DNA of 56,265 nt. It comes from Dehalococcoidia bacterium UBA1123. GTDB lineage: Bacteria > Chloroflexota > Dehalococcoidia > Lucifugimonadales > UBA1123. The translations under genes and the position numbers were made by a program. Location: NCBI GenBank assembly GCA_002313895.1, contig DCAW01000121.1:1-56265 (forward strand), read 5' to 3'. Below the pieces are notes generated by a model, which did no database searches, had not been told where the DNA came from, and saw only the letters and a program-made list of their open reading frames with translations. This document shows positions 18,541 to 25,920 of this stretch, piece after piece (position 1 is the first letter of the stretch; each line of letters begins with the position of its first letter).

Positions 18541-19536
18541 TTACTCTTCCATCACGTTTTCCAGGATCCGCAACCGTTTGACCAGACCGGATCTATCCAA
18601 TTCTACGGCGGCTAGGTCCATGCGCCAATCGGTCCATGTGGTCTCACAATCCTGAAGATACTGCTGGGCTGTTGCAATCATTTTCTGTTGTTTAGAGCGG
18701 GTCAGTGACTCGACGGGGCCGACCATGCCGCCTCGTTGACGAGCGCGAACCTCAACAAACACCAGCGTTTCGTCCTGAGACGCAATTATGTCAATCTCGC
18801 CAAGTCGTGTCGAGTAGTTGGTCTCGATGACCCGGTATCCGTGGAATCTCAAGTGTGTGACGACGATCTGCTCGGTATGGCGCCCGATTGTCGCAGCGTC
18901 AGAAGATTCGCCCGATGCTGACTCGCGCACGCGTTTGAAGGTGAGTCTGTGGACCGGCGTCGGCCCGAACTTGGTGATGGCGGTCAAATGCGCGGGCGTC
19001 CCATAGCCTTTATTGTTCGCGAAATCGTACTGCGGATATGCAGAGGCGTATCGAACCATAAGTCGATCGCGTTCAACTTTCGCCGCGATTGACGCCGCCG
19101 CGATTGACAGGGAAATGGCGTCGCCCTTTTTGATGGCCATTTGAGGAAGGTTGATCTCTGGAATCGAGAACGCGTCCAAAAGCAGGTAATGTGGCCGCGA
19201 AGGAATCTTCTCCAAAGCCCGCCGAATCGCCAACCGAGTGGCAGAGGAGATGCCCAGGGAGTCAATTTCCTGAGATGAACTGAAGCCGACGCTCAACGCC
19301 ACCGCTTCGGTCTGGAGTTGATGATATGCCAATTCGCGCTGGGCCGGACTCAGTTTTTTGCTGTCGTTGACAAGACCTACCCAGTCGCCAGAAAGCTTTT
19401 GAGGAAGAATGGCGATCCCTGCGCTGACCGGGCCTGCGAGCGGTCCACGTCCTGCCTCATCAATGCCTGCAACCAACGCGTAACCCTGGGAATGTAACCG
19501 GCGCTCCAGATCGAAGTGAGGCCGGTCGGGAATCAT
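18541..19536 (-). CDS. rnhB: Ribonuclease HII fused to a YraN (UPF0102) domain
   Basis: A 331-residue fusion. Residues about 18-205 are RNase HII, which cuts the RNA strand of RNA-DNA hybrids and removes single ribonucleotides: AGIDEAGRG carries D26 and E27, LLLDAF carries D121, and AAKVERD carries the remaining acidic residue. After a short Ser/Ala linker, residues 217-331 are a YraN domain, a predicted endonuclease-fold protein, with GEIDIIA and VFVEVRAR. The two are adjacent separate genes in many bacteria; here the reading frame is continuous. The start is the ATG at 19536, which overlaps the DinB-like stop codon as ATGA; longer in-frame sequence overlaps that gene and is not credible. 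Confidence 0.93.
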   Translation of the reverse strand: MIPDRPHFDLERRLHSQGYALVAGIDEAGRGPLAGPVSAGIAILPQKLSGDWVGLVNDSKKLSPAQRELAYHQLQTEAVALSVGFSSSQEIDSLGISSATRLAIRRALEKIPSRPHYLLLDAFSIPEINLPQMAIKKGDAISLSIAAASIAAKVERDRLMVRYASAYPQYDFANNKGYGTPAHLTAITKFGPTPVHRLTFKRVRESASGESSDAATIGRHTEQIVVTHLRFHGYRVIETNYSTRLGEIDIIASQDETLVFVEVRARQRGGMVGPVESLTRSKQQKMIATAQQYLQDCETTWTDWRMDLAAVELDRSGLVKRLRILENVMEE

Positions 19537-20042
19537 TTGTCGAGTCCGCGCTGTATTCCTCGAATGTAGGCCACCTGGCCGAGGTGCTCGGCTTCCTCGA
19601 TCATCACATGACCCCACATATCCATCAAAGTCACGCCGGGTCTGCGGGGATGAGGCTCGGTGGAAAGGTCCGACTCCGACATTGCATTGAGGAAGGCGTT
19701 CGTGTTTACTCTGACCGCGTCGAAATACTCCAGCATCTGATCCATATCGAAGGTCGGCAGGTCCCGGACTTGCTCTGAGGAATATCCGAATCCGCTTTCC
19801 CGCTCTGGCATGCCAAACCGAGTGTGCCAATCGTCTCGTTGCCATACGGTCGGATTCTGCTGGGCAAATCGCTGGACCCAATCGTCTTCCACTCGAGCCA
19901 TGTGCCAGACGACGAAGTCGATGTGATGGGAGTCGGGCGAAGGCTGGAATCTACGTTCCTCAGGCGTGAGAGTCTCAAGAGATTTCTTTAGCTCTTCCAG
20001 AAATTGGTCGAATCCTTTATGCACAATATCTTTGAAATCCAT
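19533..20042 (-). CDS. DinB/YfiT-fold family protein
   Basis: A 169-residue four-helix-bundle protein of the DinB superfamily. Histidines expected to bind a metal occur in VVWHMARVED and near the C-terminus in EEAEHLGQVAYIRGI, the usual closing motif. Members include thiol transferases and proteins of unknown function. The ATG at 20042 has GGGAGG 11 bp upstream and is preferred to a TTG seven codons earlier that overlaps mnmA. It sits between mnmA and the RNase HII-YraN gene with overlapping or nearly touching ends, so it is probably co-transcribed with them. A detoxification role is plausible but unproven. Confidence 0.85.
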   Translation of the reverse strand: MDFKDIVHKGFDQFLEELKKSLETLTPEERRFQPSPDSHHIDFVVWHMARVEDDWVQRFAQQNPTVWQRDDWHTRFGMPERESGFGYSSEQVRDLPTFDMDQMLEYFDAVRVNTNAFLNAMSESDLSTEPHPRRPGVTLMDMWGHVMIEEAEHLGQVAYIRGIQRGLDK

Positions 20043-20049
20043 CTGAGAA

Positions 20050-21156
20050 TCAGCCTCCCGCAATTTCCTGTAGCATAGGCGCCTCGCGCTCGATTATTCC
20101 GCCGCCAAGCACCACATCGCCTTGATAGAAAACCACAGCCTGTCCCGGCGTGACGGCCCTCTGTGGTTCGTCAAATCGTATTTCCGCCCAATCGCCGCGT
20201 GGCGTCAGGGTCGCCGTCGACACGCCTGCGTTATAACGAATCTTCGCGTCGACGGTTACAGGCTCGCTAGGAGGTTTTTCACCCACGAATGTAACCCTGG
20301 ACGCCCATAACTGGCGCTCGTCGAGGTCTCTGACTGAGCCCAGGACGATCTGGTGAGTCTCTGGAATTATCCGGATGACAAACAACGGCTTTCCTGTGTT
20401 TCCGTTGAGACCTAACCGCCTCCGCTGGCCGACCGTGAAGAATTGAATCCCCGGATGCTGACCGAGAACGTTTCCGTCTGAGTCAATAAAGTCGCCAGGC
20501 GTAGGCTTCGTGCGCTCTCCGACGAATTTCCGGTAGTCTCCATCTGGAATGAAACAGATTTCCTGGCTGTCAGGTTTGTCAGCCACGGGCAGGCCAGCCT
20601 CGGCTGCAATCTCACGGATTTCGCTCTTCGGATATTCGCCGATTGGCAACAGCAATCGGGCAAGCTCCTGTTGTTTGAGCGTAAACAGCACGTATGACTG
20701 GTCCTTGTCGCCATCGATGCCTTTCAGCAGCTCGAACTGGCTTCCGGTATGACGAATCCGCGCGTAATGTCCGGTCGCGATATAGTCGGCGTCGAGGAAC
20801 ATTGCTCGGCGCAGTAGAAAGTCGAATTTCATCTTGTCGTTGCAGGCAAGGCAAGGGTGGGGCGTGCGCCCACGGTCATACTCTTGGACGAAGTAATCGA
20901 CAACGTGAGTCTGAAACTCACGCTCGAAGTTTTGGAAGTAGTGAGGAGCTCCGATGACGCTGCACACGCGACGGGCATCCTCGACATCCTCTACGCTGCA
21001 ACATCGTTTATTGGCCTGAGGAACATCCTCTCGTTCGAGAGCCCACAGGCGCATGGTGACGCCGATGACTTCATACCCCTCGCGCTTCAACAACAGCGCC
21101 GCGACGGACGAATCGACACCACCACTCATGGCTACAATTACGCGACCTTTACTCAT
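20050..21156 (-). CDS. mnmA: tRNA-specific 2-thiouridylase MnmA
   Basis: Makes the 2-thio group of U34 in the anticodons of tRNA for Lys, Glu and Gln. The 368 residues begin with an ATP pyrophosphatase P-loop (SGGVDSS at 11-17). The catalytic cysteine pair is C102 (in PCLACND) and C201 (in QEICFIPDG). The C-terminal beta-barrel is complete (residues about 280-355). Length is normal. The gene is divergent from rsfS across a 96-bp gap. No clear Shine-Dalgarno sequence precedes the ATG, and a TATGTT box lies close upstream, so its mRNA may also have a very short leader. Confidence 0.96.
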   Translation of the reverse strand: MSKGRVIVAMSGGVDSSVAALLLKREGYEVIGVTMRLWALEREDVPQANKRCCSVEDVEDARRVCSVIGAPHYFQNFEREFQTHVVDYFVQEYDRGRTPHPCLACNDKMKFDFLLRRAMFLDADYIATGHYARIRHTGSQFELLKGIDGDKDQSYVLFTLKQQELARLLLPIGEYPKSEIREIAAEAGLPVADKPDSQEICFIPDGDYRKFVGERTKPTPGDFIDSDGNVLGQHPGIQFFTVGQRRRLGLNGNTGKPLFVIRIIPETHQIVLGSVRDLDERQLWASRVTFVGEKPPSEPVTVDAKIRYNAGVSTATLTPRGDWAEIRFDEPQRAVTPGQAVVFYQGDVVLGGGIIEREAPMLQEIAGG

Positions 21157-21217
21157 AACAGACAGCGTAACATAGGCTTAAAGACGCCTTCAACATATCC
21201 AGCCGCAGTCAATTCCG

Positions 21218-21246
21218 TTGACCGTGGCATATGCCTTCAATATAAT
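21218..21246 (+). promoter_or_regulatory. Promoter for leaderless rsfS mRNA, with palindrome in its spacer
   Basis: TTGACC (21218-21223), a 17-bp spacer and TATAAT (21241-21246) make a near-consensus sigma-70 promoter. Only six bases separate the -10 box from the rsfS ATG, so transcription would start at or next to the A of the start codon. The spacer contains GGCATATGCC (21226-21235), a perfect 10-bp palindrome and possible operator. Confidence 0.7.
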
Positions 21247-21252
21247 AACTGC

Positions 21253-21615
21253 ATGGCCGAACAACTGGCGCTCCAACCCATAGACTACGCCCACGAAATC
21301 GTCGAGGCAGCATCTGAGATGCAGGCGTCCGACATTGTGCTTTTGGACGTCCACGAAGCGTGTGATTTCACCGACTATTTCGTGATTATGACCGCCGAGT
21401 CATCCCGTCAGATACGCGCATTGCAGGACGACATCCAACAGGCGATGAAACTCAACGGATTGCCGCCTCATCATGTGGAGGGAACACGGGACAGCGGTTG
21501 GATTTTGTTGGACTTCGGCGATGTTATCGCACATTTAATGGGGCCAGACGAGCGAGAGTTTTACGACCTCGAGGGAGTATGGCCCGCGGCGGTAGAACTG
21601 CTCAGGCTTCAATAA
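21253..21615 (+). CDS. rsfS: Ribosomal silencing factor RsfS
   Basis: A 120-residue protein that binds ribosomal protein L14 (uL14) and prevents subunit joining when nutrients are limiting. It matches the family throughout: DIVLLDV, FTDYFVIMTAES, the EGTRDSGWILLDFGDVIAHLM block and EFYDLEGVW near the end. Longer in-frame sequence upstream overlaps mnmA antisense and is rejected; the ATG at 21253 begins the conserved region. No Shine-Dalgarno sequence is present; instead a strong promoter sits immediately upstream, implying a leaderless message. Its last 14 bases overlap the 3' end of the converging ndk gene. Confidence 0.95.
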   Translation: MAEQLALQPIDYAHEIVEAASEMQASDIVLLDVHEACDFTDYFVIMTAESSRQIRALQDDIQQAMKLNGLPPHHVEGTRDSGWILLDFGDVIAHLMGPDEREFYDLEGVWPAAVELLRLQ

Positions 21616-22054
21616 TCCACGGATCAGTATCCCGCGAATAGTCCACAAGTTCTCCCTCGGTGAAGAACAGCGAGAGTTCTCGTTTAGCGGACTCATCTGA
21701 ATCAGAACCGTGGATCAGATTGCGCCCGATGTCCACGCCCAGGTCACCTCGAATTGTCCCTGGCGCGGAGTCTGCTGGATTGGTCTCACCGACGGTAGTC
21801 CGGACCAGTCCAACGACATTATTCCCTTCGATCGCCATCGCGACGATAGGCCCGGATGTTATGAACCCGACCAGCCCAGCGAAGAAAGGTTTGCCTTCGT
21901 GCTCGCCGTAGTGGCGGTTCGCAAGCTCCCCAGACACCTGCATGAGCTTCATTCCGACTATTTTTAACCCTCTGCGTTCCAGACGCGAGATGATCTCGCC
22001 TATGAGACCCCTCTGCACCCCGTCGGGTTTGACCAGCACCAGTGTTCGATCCAT
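21602..22054 (-). CDS. ndk: Nucleoside diphosphate kinase
   Basis: Transfers the terminal phosphate between nucleoside tri- and diphosphates through a phosphohistidine. The 150 residues include LVKPDGVQRGLIGEI at the start, RHYGEHEGKPFF in the middle and the active-site histidine in NLIHGSDS. It ends a little beyond the usual length of about 140. GGAGA precedes the ATG. It is downstream of tsaE-tsaB with a 39-bp gap, and its 3' end overlaps the converging rsfS gene by 14 bp. Confidence 0.97.
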   Translation of the reverse strand: MDRTLVLVKPDGVQRGLIGEIISRLERRGLKIVGMKLMQVSGELANRHYGEHEGKPFFAGLVGFITSGPIVAMAIEGNNVVGLVRTTVGETNPADSAPGTIRGDLGVDIGRNLIHGSDSDESAKRELSLFFTEGELVDYSRDTDPWIIEA

Positions 22055-22093
22055 GTTTTTCGTCTCCGTGAATAATTAAATTTGGACATAATG

Positions 22094-22804
22094 TCATTCG
22101 GTTTTCGTATTCGGCCATCGGCGAGCCGCAGACGCGACCTGAGAGCTTCGCAGGTAAATCGGCTCAATATCAGCAAGATCGGTTGTGTCTCCTGATTTTA
22201 GCTTCGCGTGCCCAATTTCAGCCATGACACTGGCAGACCGTGTCGGTGGAGGCGCCGAGACAATTTTGTAATCAGGTCCCAACCGACCTATAAGTTCGCT
22301 GCGGAGTTCAGCCACAGCTTCTCCGCAGAAAATTGAATCGACGGGCAGGTTTTCTAAGAATTTATCTCGATCTTCGAGATACACATGACCGTTACTCAAC
22401 GAATCTTCTCTCTTGAAAGTTCCGATATACAGCCGAGTTCGGCCCGCTCCGATGATCGCGGTCACATCCTGGCCTAGATCGAGGTAAGGATGAACCTCAA
22501 TCTCCAGCGTTCCAATCGTAATTATCGGAATATCCCGTCCCGTTGCCATCGCCATTGCAGTGCTCATCCCGACCCGTAGGGCGCTGAATGCCCCTGGCCC
22601 AATTGCAATGTGGATCACTGTAATGTCTTCGATGCTAACGTGAGCTTGAGCCAACGTTCGCTGTATCGCCGGAACAAGCTCTACGCTGTGATTCCGGTCG
22701 GACCGCCATGACAATTCGGCAATCGACTGGCCGTCCCTCGATACACCGACGACAGCGTATCTGGTCGATGTGTCTATCGCCAGGGCAATATCCTGATCAC
22801 TCAT
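22094..22804 (-). CDS. tsaB: tRNA threonylcarbamoyladenosine biosynthesis protein TsaB
   Basis: Non-catalytic partner of TsaD in making t6A37 of ANN-decoding tRNAs. The 236 residues have the ASKHA-fold start (LAIDTSTRYAVVGV), HSVELVPAI and the GPGAFSALRVG motif. The C-terminal part is shorter and variable, as usual for TsaB. It overlaps the end of tsaE by 8 bp, so they are translated together. TsaD and TsaC are not in the window. Confidence 0.93.
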   Translation of the reverse strand: MSDQDIALAIDTSTRYAVVGVSRDGQSIAELSWRSDRNHSVELVPAIQRTLAQAHVSIEDITVIHIAIGPGAFSALRVGMSTAMAMATGRDIPIITIGTLEIEVHPYLDLGQDVTAIIGAGRTRLYIGTFKREDSLSNGHVYLEDRDKFLENLPVDSIFCGEAVAELRSELIGRLGPDYKIVSAPPPTRSASVMAEIGHAKLKSGDTTDLADIEPIYLRSSQVASAARRWPNTKTE

Positions 22805-23267
22805 CAGCGCCGCCTGCGATCGCCATGACCAATCGGTCCAGATGTGCTGTCTCAGATGAGACGGTGACGCGCCTTGTCTGGTCGTCTATCACTTCCAACT
22901 GGACCACCGCATGATTCACCGGAAAATATCCCGGCGCCTTGTCAGCCCACTCGACGACACATAGGTCATTGCCGTAAAGATAGTCATCCAATCCCAAGTC
23001 CTCGATTTCTTCAATCGAGTTCAGTCGATACAAGTCCATGTGGTACAGCGTCAATCGGGCAGGGTACTCATTCACCAGTACAAACGTCGGACTTCGAGCA
23101 TATTCTGTTCCTCCCAACCCCCAAAGAATTCCCTGCGTGAGCGTAGTCTTGCCCGCTCCCAGATCGCCAACCAGCAACAAAACATCGCCGGATTGAGCTT
23201 TCGTTCCAATCCGCCTGCCGATCTTGTGTGTGTCCTTGGGAGAGTAACTCCGTATGGATCTTTCCAT
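22797..23267 (-). CDS. tsaE: tRNA threonylcarbamoyladenosine biosynthesis ATPase TsaE
   Basis: P-loop ATPase that drives the TsaB-TsaD-TsaE cycle for t6A synthesis. The Walker A motif GDLGAGKTT occupies residues 34-42, followed by SPTFVLVNEY, the family's conserved switch region, and YHMDLYRL. VVEWADKAPGYFP matches the late EW motif. The protein is 156 residues, normal in length. It is first in a tsaE-tsaB-ndk unit. Confidence 0.95.
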   Translation of the reverse strand: MERSIRSYSPKDTHKIGRRIGTKAQSGDVLLLVGDLGAGKTTLTQGILWGLGGTEYARSPTFVLVNEYPARLTLYHMDLYRLNSIEEIEDLGLDDYLYGNDLCVVEWADKAPGYFPVNHAVVQLEVIDDQTRRVTVSSETAHLDRLVMAIAGGADE

Positions 23268-23367
23268 TTATTTCTTCGATTCCGCCGTGTGGTTGAAACG
23301 ACATCAGACCAGGTGGTCGATATTAGCCGAGCCGTAACGCGGTGTCGATCCTCTGCTGTTTCCCTCG

Positions 23368-23383
23368 ATTATTGGCCAATAAT
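23368..23383. promoter_or_regulatory. 16-bp perfect palindrome upstream of the metallophosphoesterase gene
   Basis: ATTATTGGCCAATAAT reads the same on both strands. It lies in the 256-bp gap between the divergent tsaE and metallophosphoesterase genes and could bind a dimeric regulator of either side. Confidence 0.4.
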
Positions 23384-23458
23384 TTGGTTGGATGTCGGCA
23401 TACCTGGCCAGCACGCTCGGTCTAATAGAGGGCGTCCTAGTCATCGGCAGCATAGTTA

Positions 23459-23474
23459 ACGACTCAACAGTCGT
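23459..23474. promoter_or_regulatory. Short inverted repeat next to a -10-like box
   Basis: ACGACT and AGTCGT flank CAAC, directly upstream of TATTAT (23476-23481). No good -35 box is seen, so this may be an activator or repressor site at the promoter for the metallophosphoesterase. Confidence 0.3.
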
Positions 23475-23523
23475 GTATTATAGATTGGCCACTGAGCAAA
23501 TTCCAGCAAGAGGCCCAAAGGTA

Positions 23524-24258
23524 TTGAACGCCCTTATCGTCTCGGACGTCCACAGCAACATCGAAGCCTTCCAAAGCGTTGTAAATGACGCCGACCGCCA
23601 CGGCGGATTTGACGAAATTTGGTCTCTCGGCGATCTCATCGGTTACGGCCCCGACCCCAGCGCTGTTATCGGGTTGCTGGGGCAGCACAAACATAAAGCG
23701 GTCATCGGCAATCATGACCTGGCCTCTATAGGCAAACTGAGTCTTGAAGCGTTCAACCCGTACGCTAAAGAAGCGAATCTCTGGACCGGCAGACAGCTTA
23801 CATCCGACGAACGAAATTTCCTAGACCGACAACCTCAGATTATCGAAGAGGGCGAATTTGTGATGTGTCACGGAAGCCCCCGCGACCCAGTCTGGGAGTA
23901 TGTCGTGTCCATAACCGCGGCTGTTGCCAGCTTTAACCACTTCGACACATACCGCTGTCTTCTAGGCCATTCGCACATCCCATTCATCTGCAGGCCCAAA
24001 GGCGATGACAGCGCAGAGTTTCAGACTCCGCAATTTGGAGTTCCGTTGCCTCTGAACTCCGACCGTATGATTATCAATCCGGGGGGCGTGGGTCAACCTC
24101 GGGACGGCGACCCCAGAGCCAGCTACGCAATTTACGATTCGGAGCCTGAGACCGTCACCCACTATCGCGTGGATTACGATATCAAGACGACACAGGACAA
24201 AATGCGCGAACACAAACTCCCGGAATTTTTGATCGAGCGACTGGAGTTTGGCAAATAG
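23524..24258 (+). CDS. Metallophosphoesterase (YfcE/MJ0936-like)
   Basis: Calcineurin-like phosphoesterase of about 244 residues. Metal ligands appear in the expected order: SDVHSN near the start, GDLIGYGPDP, GNHD, CHGSP and GHSH. This small, single-domain type acts on phosphodiesters or phosphomonoesters; the natural substrate is not known. The start is taken as TTG at 23524, with AAGAGG 10 bp upstream, because it directly precedes the conserved NALIVSDVH. Longer in-frame sequence reaches 23392 but is unlike the family. A palindrome and an inverted repeat lie upstream. The gene converges with a hypothetical gene. Confidence 0.88.
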   Translation: MNALIVSDVHSNIEAFQSVVNDADRHGGFDEIWSLGDLIGYGPDPSAVIGLLGQHKHKAVIGNHDLASIGKLSLEAFNPYAKEANLWTGRQLTSDERNFLDRQPQIIEEGEFVMCHGSPRDPVWEYVVSITAAVASFNHFDTYRCLLGHSHIPFICRPKGDDSAEFQTPQFGVPLPLNSDRMIINPGGVGQPRDGDPRASYAIYDSEPETVTHYRVDYDIKTTQDKMREHKLPEFLIERLEFGK

Positions 24259-24267
24259 CCGAATGAC

Positions 24268-25005
24268 CTATTCGTCCTCTTCGTCGGGAGAATGAGGGGC
24301 AAGAGCTGACCACGACGACGAACGAGAACTGCTTCGTTTGGGCTGGACCTGTCTCATATTTCCCCTGATCTCTCTTATGGTATCGGCGTCATCTAATGCC
24401 ACCAGAAGCGCGTTCACACCCGCGTTCCTGAGCGCCGTGATCTCAGAAGTAGCGTAAACTCGCGAGCCTCTGACCAGCAACGGCCCTTCGACCTGAGCTT
24501 GCAACTTAGCGAGATCAATTAATTGTTGGACGTCCAGGGACGAGCCTGCAAGTGCATCAACTAACGATAATCCTGTGAACCCCAGTACGTTGACAGCTGC
24601 CGCTGTCATTCGGTCAAGCTCACCGGACACGTGAAGGAAACTGGATAGATCGTCATCGTTGACCGCCATTGATGACGTGGCTGCTGCATCAAAGATCAGG
24701 AAATCGCACCCTTGGCCCTTCAATTCCTCGATGCCTTCGGCGTCGAACTGGGCGTTCTCGCTCCCCCAAACCGCGTTCTCCAAAGCATTGGCGGCGGTCT
24801 TGGAAACCGCTTTGCCGCCTGAATCTAAAACGATGGCATCTACGTCTGTCTTGCTGAGTTCTGGAGACTTGGAGATGTCTTGCGATCTGGCATAGCCGAT
24901 TAGCAGGATTCCAGAGCCTGACTCGTCTCTCGCGGCGGTTCCGAATCCCAGTGGCTGGGGCGTGCGCGTCGCCGCTCGCCTGAAAAGGTCTTCTAGCTTG
25001 CTCAT
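24268..25005 (-). CDS. Conserved-looking hypothetical protein
   Basis: I do not recognise this 245-residue protein. It has no signal peptide, membrane segment or cysteine-rich motif. The pattern of alternating hydrophobic strands and Ala-rich helices (for example DFLIFDAAA, GPLLVRG, NALLVAL near the end) suggests an alpha/beta or TIM-barrel-like fold. The last 40 residues are Ser/Arg-rich and then acidic, and look disordered. The ATG has GAGGTAAGA directly upstream and codon use looks ordinary, so it is probably real. It lies between the metallophosphoesterase and the esterase genes, pointing left; neighbours give no clue to its role. Confidence 0.7.
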   Translation of the reverse strand: MSKLEDLFRRAATRTPQPLGFGTAARDESGSGILLIGYARSQDISKSPELSKTDVDAIVLDSGGKAVSKTAANALENAVWGSENAQFDAEGIEELKGQGCDFLIFDAAATSSMAVNDDDLSSFLHVSGELDRMTAAAVNVLGFTGLSLVDALAGSSLDVQQLIDLAKLQAQVEGPLLVRGSRVYATSEITALRNAGVNALLVALDDADTIREIRGNMRQVQPKRSSSRSSSWSALAPHSPDEEDE

Positions 25006-25229
25006 TCTTACCTCGTTTGTTCCGAATTTTGTGTATCTATGGTCGATCTCTGTGGACGACTGGGCATGAAAAAGTGAAGCTCCAGTCTCGTCTTTCGCCG
25101 AGTAACTCGAAAACGGCTTTGCTTGCTGTTCGGACGATTCTATTCTACCGGATTCTCGCGTTCAACCGTGACTCTTGCCATTGTATTCATCCGGTATTAC
25201 CCTTGTGCTGGAAAGGAGCGCAACTAAAC

Positions 25230-25916
25230 GTGCAAACTAAAGAAATTCAGGGCCAGTCACTGCTTTACCTGGCCGTCGAACCCGACAACTACGATCCCGA
25301 TGCTGAATATCCAGTGGTGATACTCCTGCACGGGTACGGAGCCAGCATGAGCGATCTCGCTGGGCTTTCGCCGTCGATTCATTCCACAGGATACGTCTTC
25401 ATATTTCCCAACGCTCCCATACCGATGCAGGCTGGATTGGGGATGACAGGGTACGCATGGACCCCGCCTCAGGACTCTGGAACAGAAGAGGACGAAGTCA
25501 ATTCGCAGGAAATGCTCGAAATTCTGTTTGATGAGGTTCAGGAACGCTACAACGTCGAGGGTGGAAACATCCTGCTGGGCGGCTTCTCGCAGGGCGGCAT
25601 GATGACCTATCGATGCGGTCTGACTAGACCCGACCTGTTCGCAGGGCTGTTGATTCTCAGTTCTCGCTTGCCTACGGACGCGGCGATCACAGACAATCTC
25701 CCTGAAGACCGCAATCAGCCTATTTTCGTCGCCCACGGAACCTCCGACATGATGATCTCAGTCAACGACGCACGGCGATCGCGGGAGTTTCTGGAGAATG
25801 AGGGCTACGCCCCGGAGTATCATGAATACGAGATGGGTCACGAAATCAACCAAGCCGTTATTGACGACATGGTTGTCTGGCTCGGAAACGTGCTGCCGCC
25901 AGGCCCAGAGAACTAG
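25230..25916 (+). CDS. Alpha/beta hydrolase (phospholipase/carboxylesterase family)
   Basis: A 228-residue serine hydrolase of the acyl-protein thioesterase/carboxylesterase group. It has HGYGAS for the oxyanion hole, the nucleophile in GGFSQGG, an aspartate in AHGTSD and the histidine in MGHEI. The product is probably cytoplasmic; no signal peptide is present. The start is GTG at 25230, with AAAGGAG 11 bp upstream; upstream in-frame sequence shows no conserved features. It ends four bases before the broken GH4 gene, so the two could have been co-transcribed. Confidence 0.9.
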   Translation: MQTKEIQGQSLLYLAVEPDNYDPDAEYPVVILLHGYGASMSDLAGLSPSIHSTGYVFIFPNAPIPMQAGLGMTGYAWTPPQDSGTEEDEVNSQEMLEILFDEVQERYNVEGGNILLGGFSQGGMMTYRCGLTRPDLFAGLLILSSRLPTDAAITDNLPEDRNQPIFVAHGTSDMMISVNDARRSREFLENEGYAPEYHEYEMGHEINQAVIDDMVVWLGNVLPPGPEN

Positions 25917-25920
25917 CATA

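Noticed and set aside
18541..19881. Longer RNase HII-YraN start at 19881
   Set aside because: The extra 115 residues are the DinB-like gene read out of frame; the ATG at 19536 overlaps the DinB-like stop in ATGA form.
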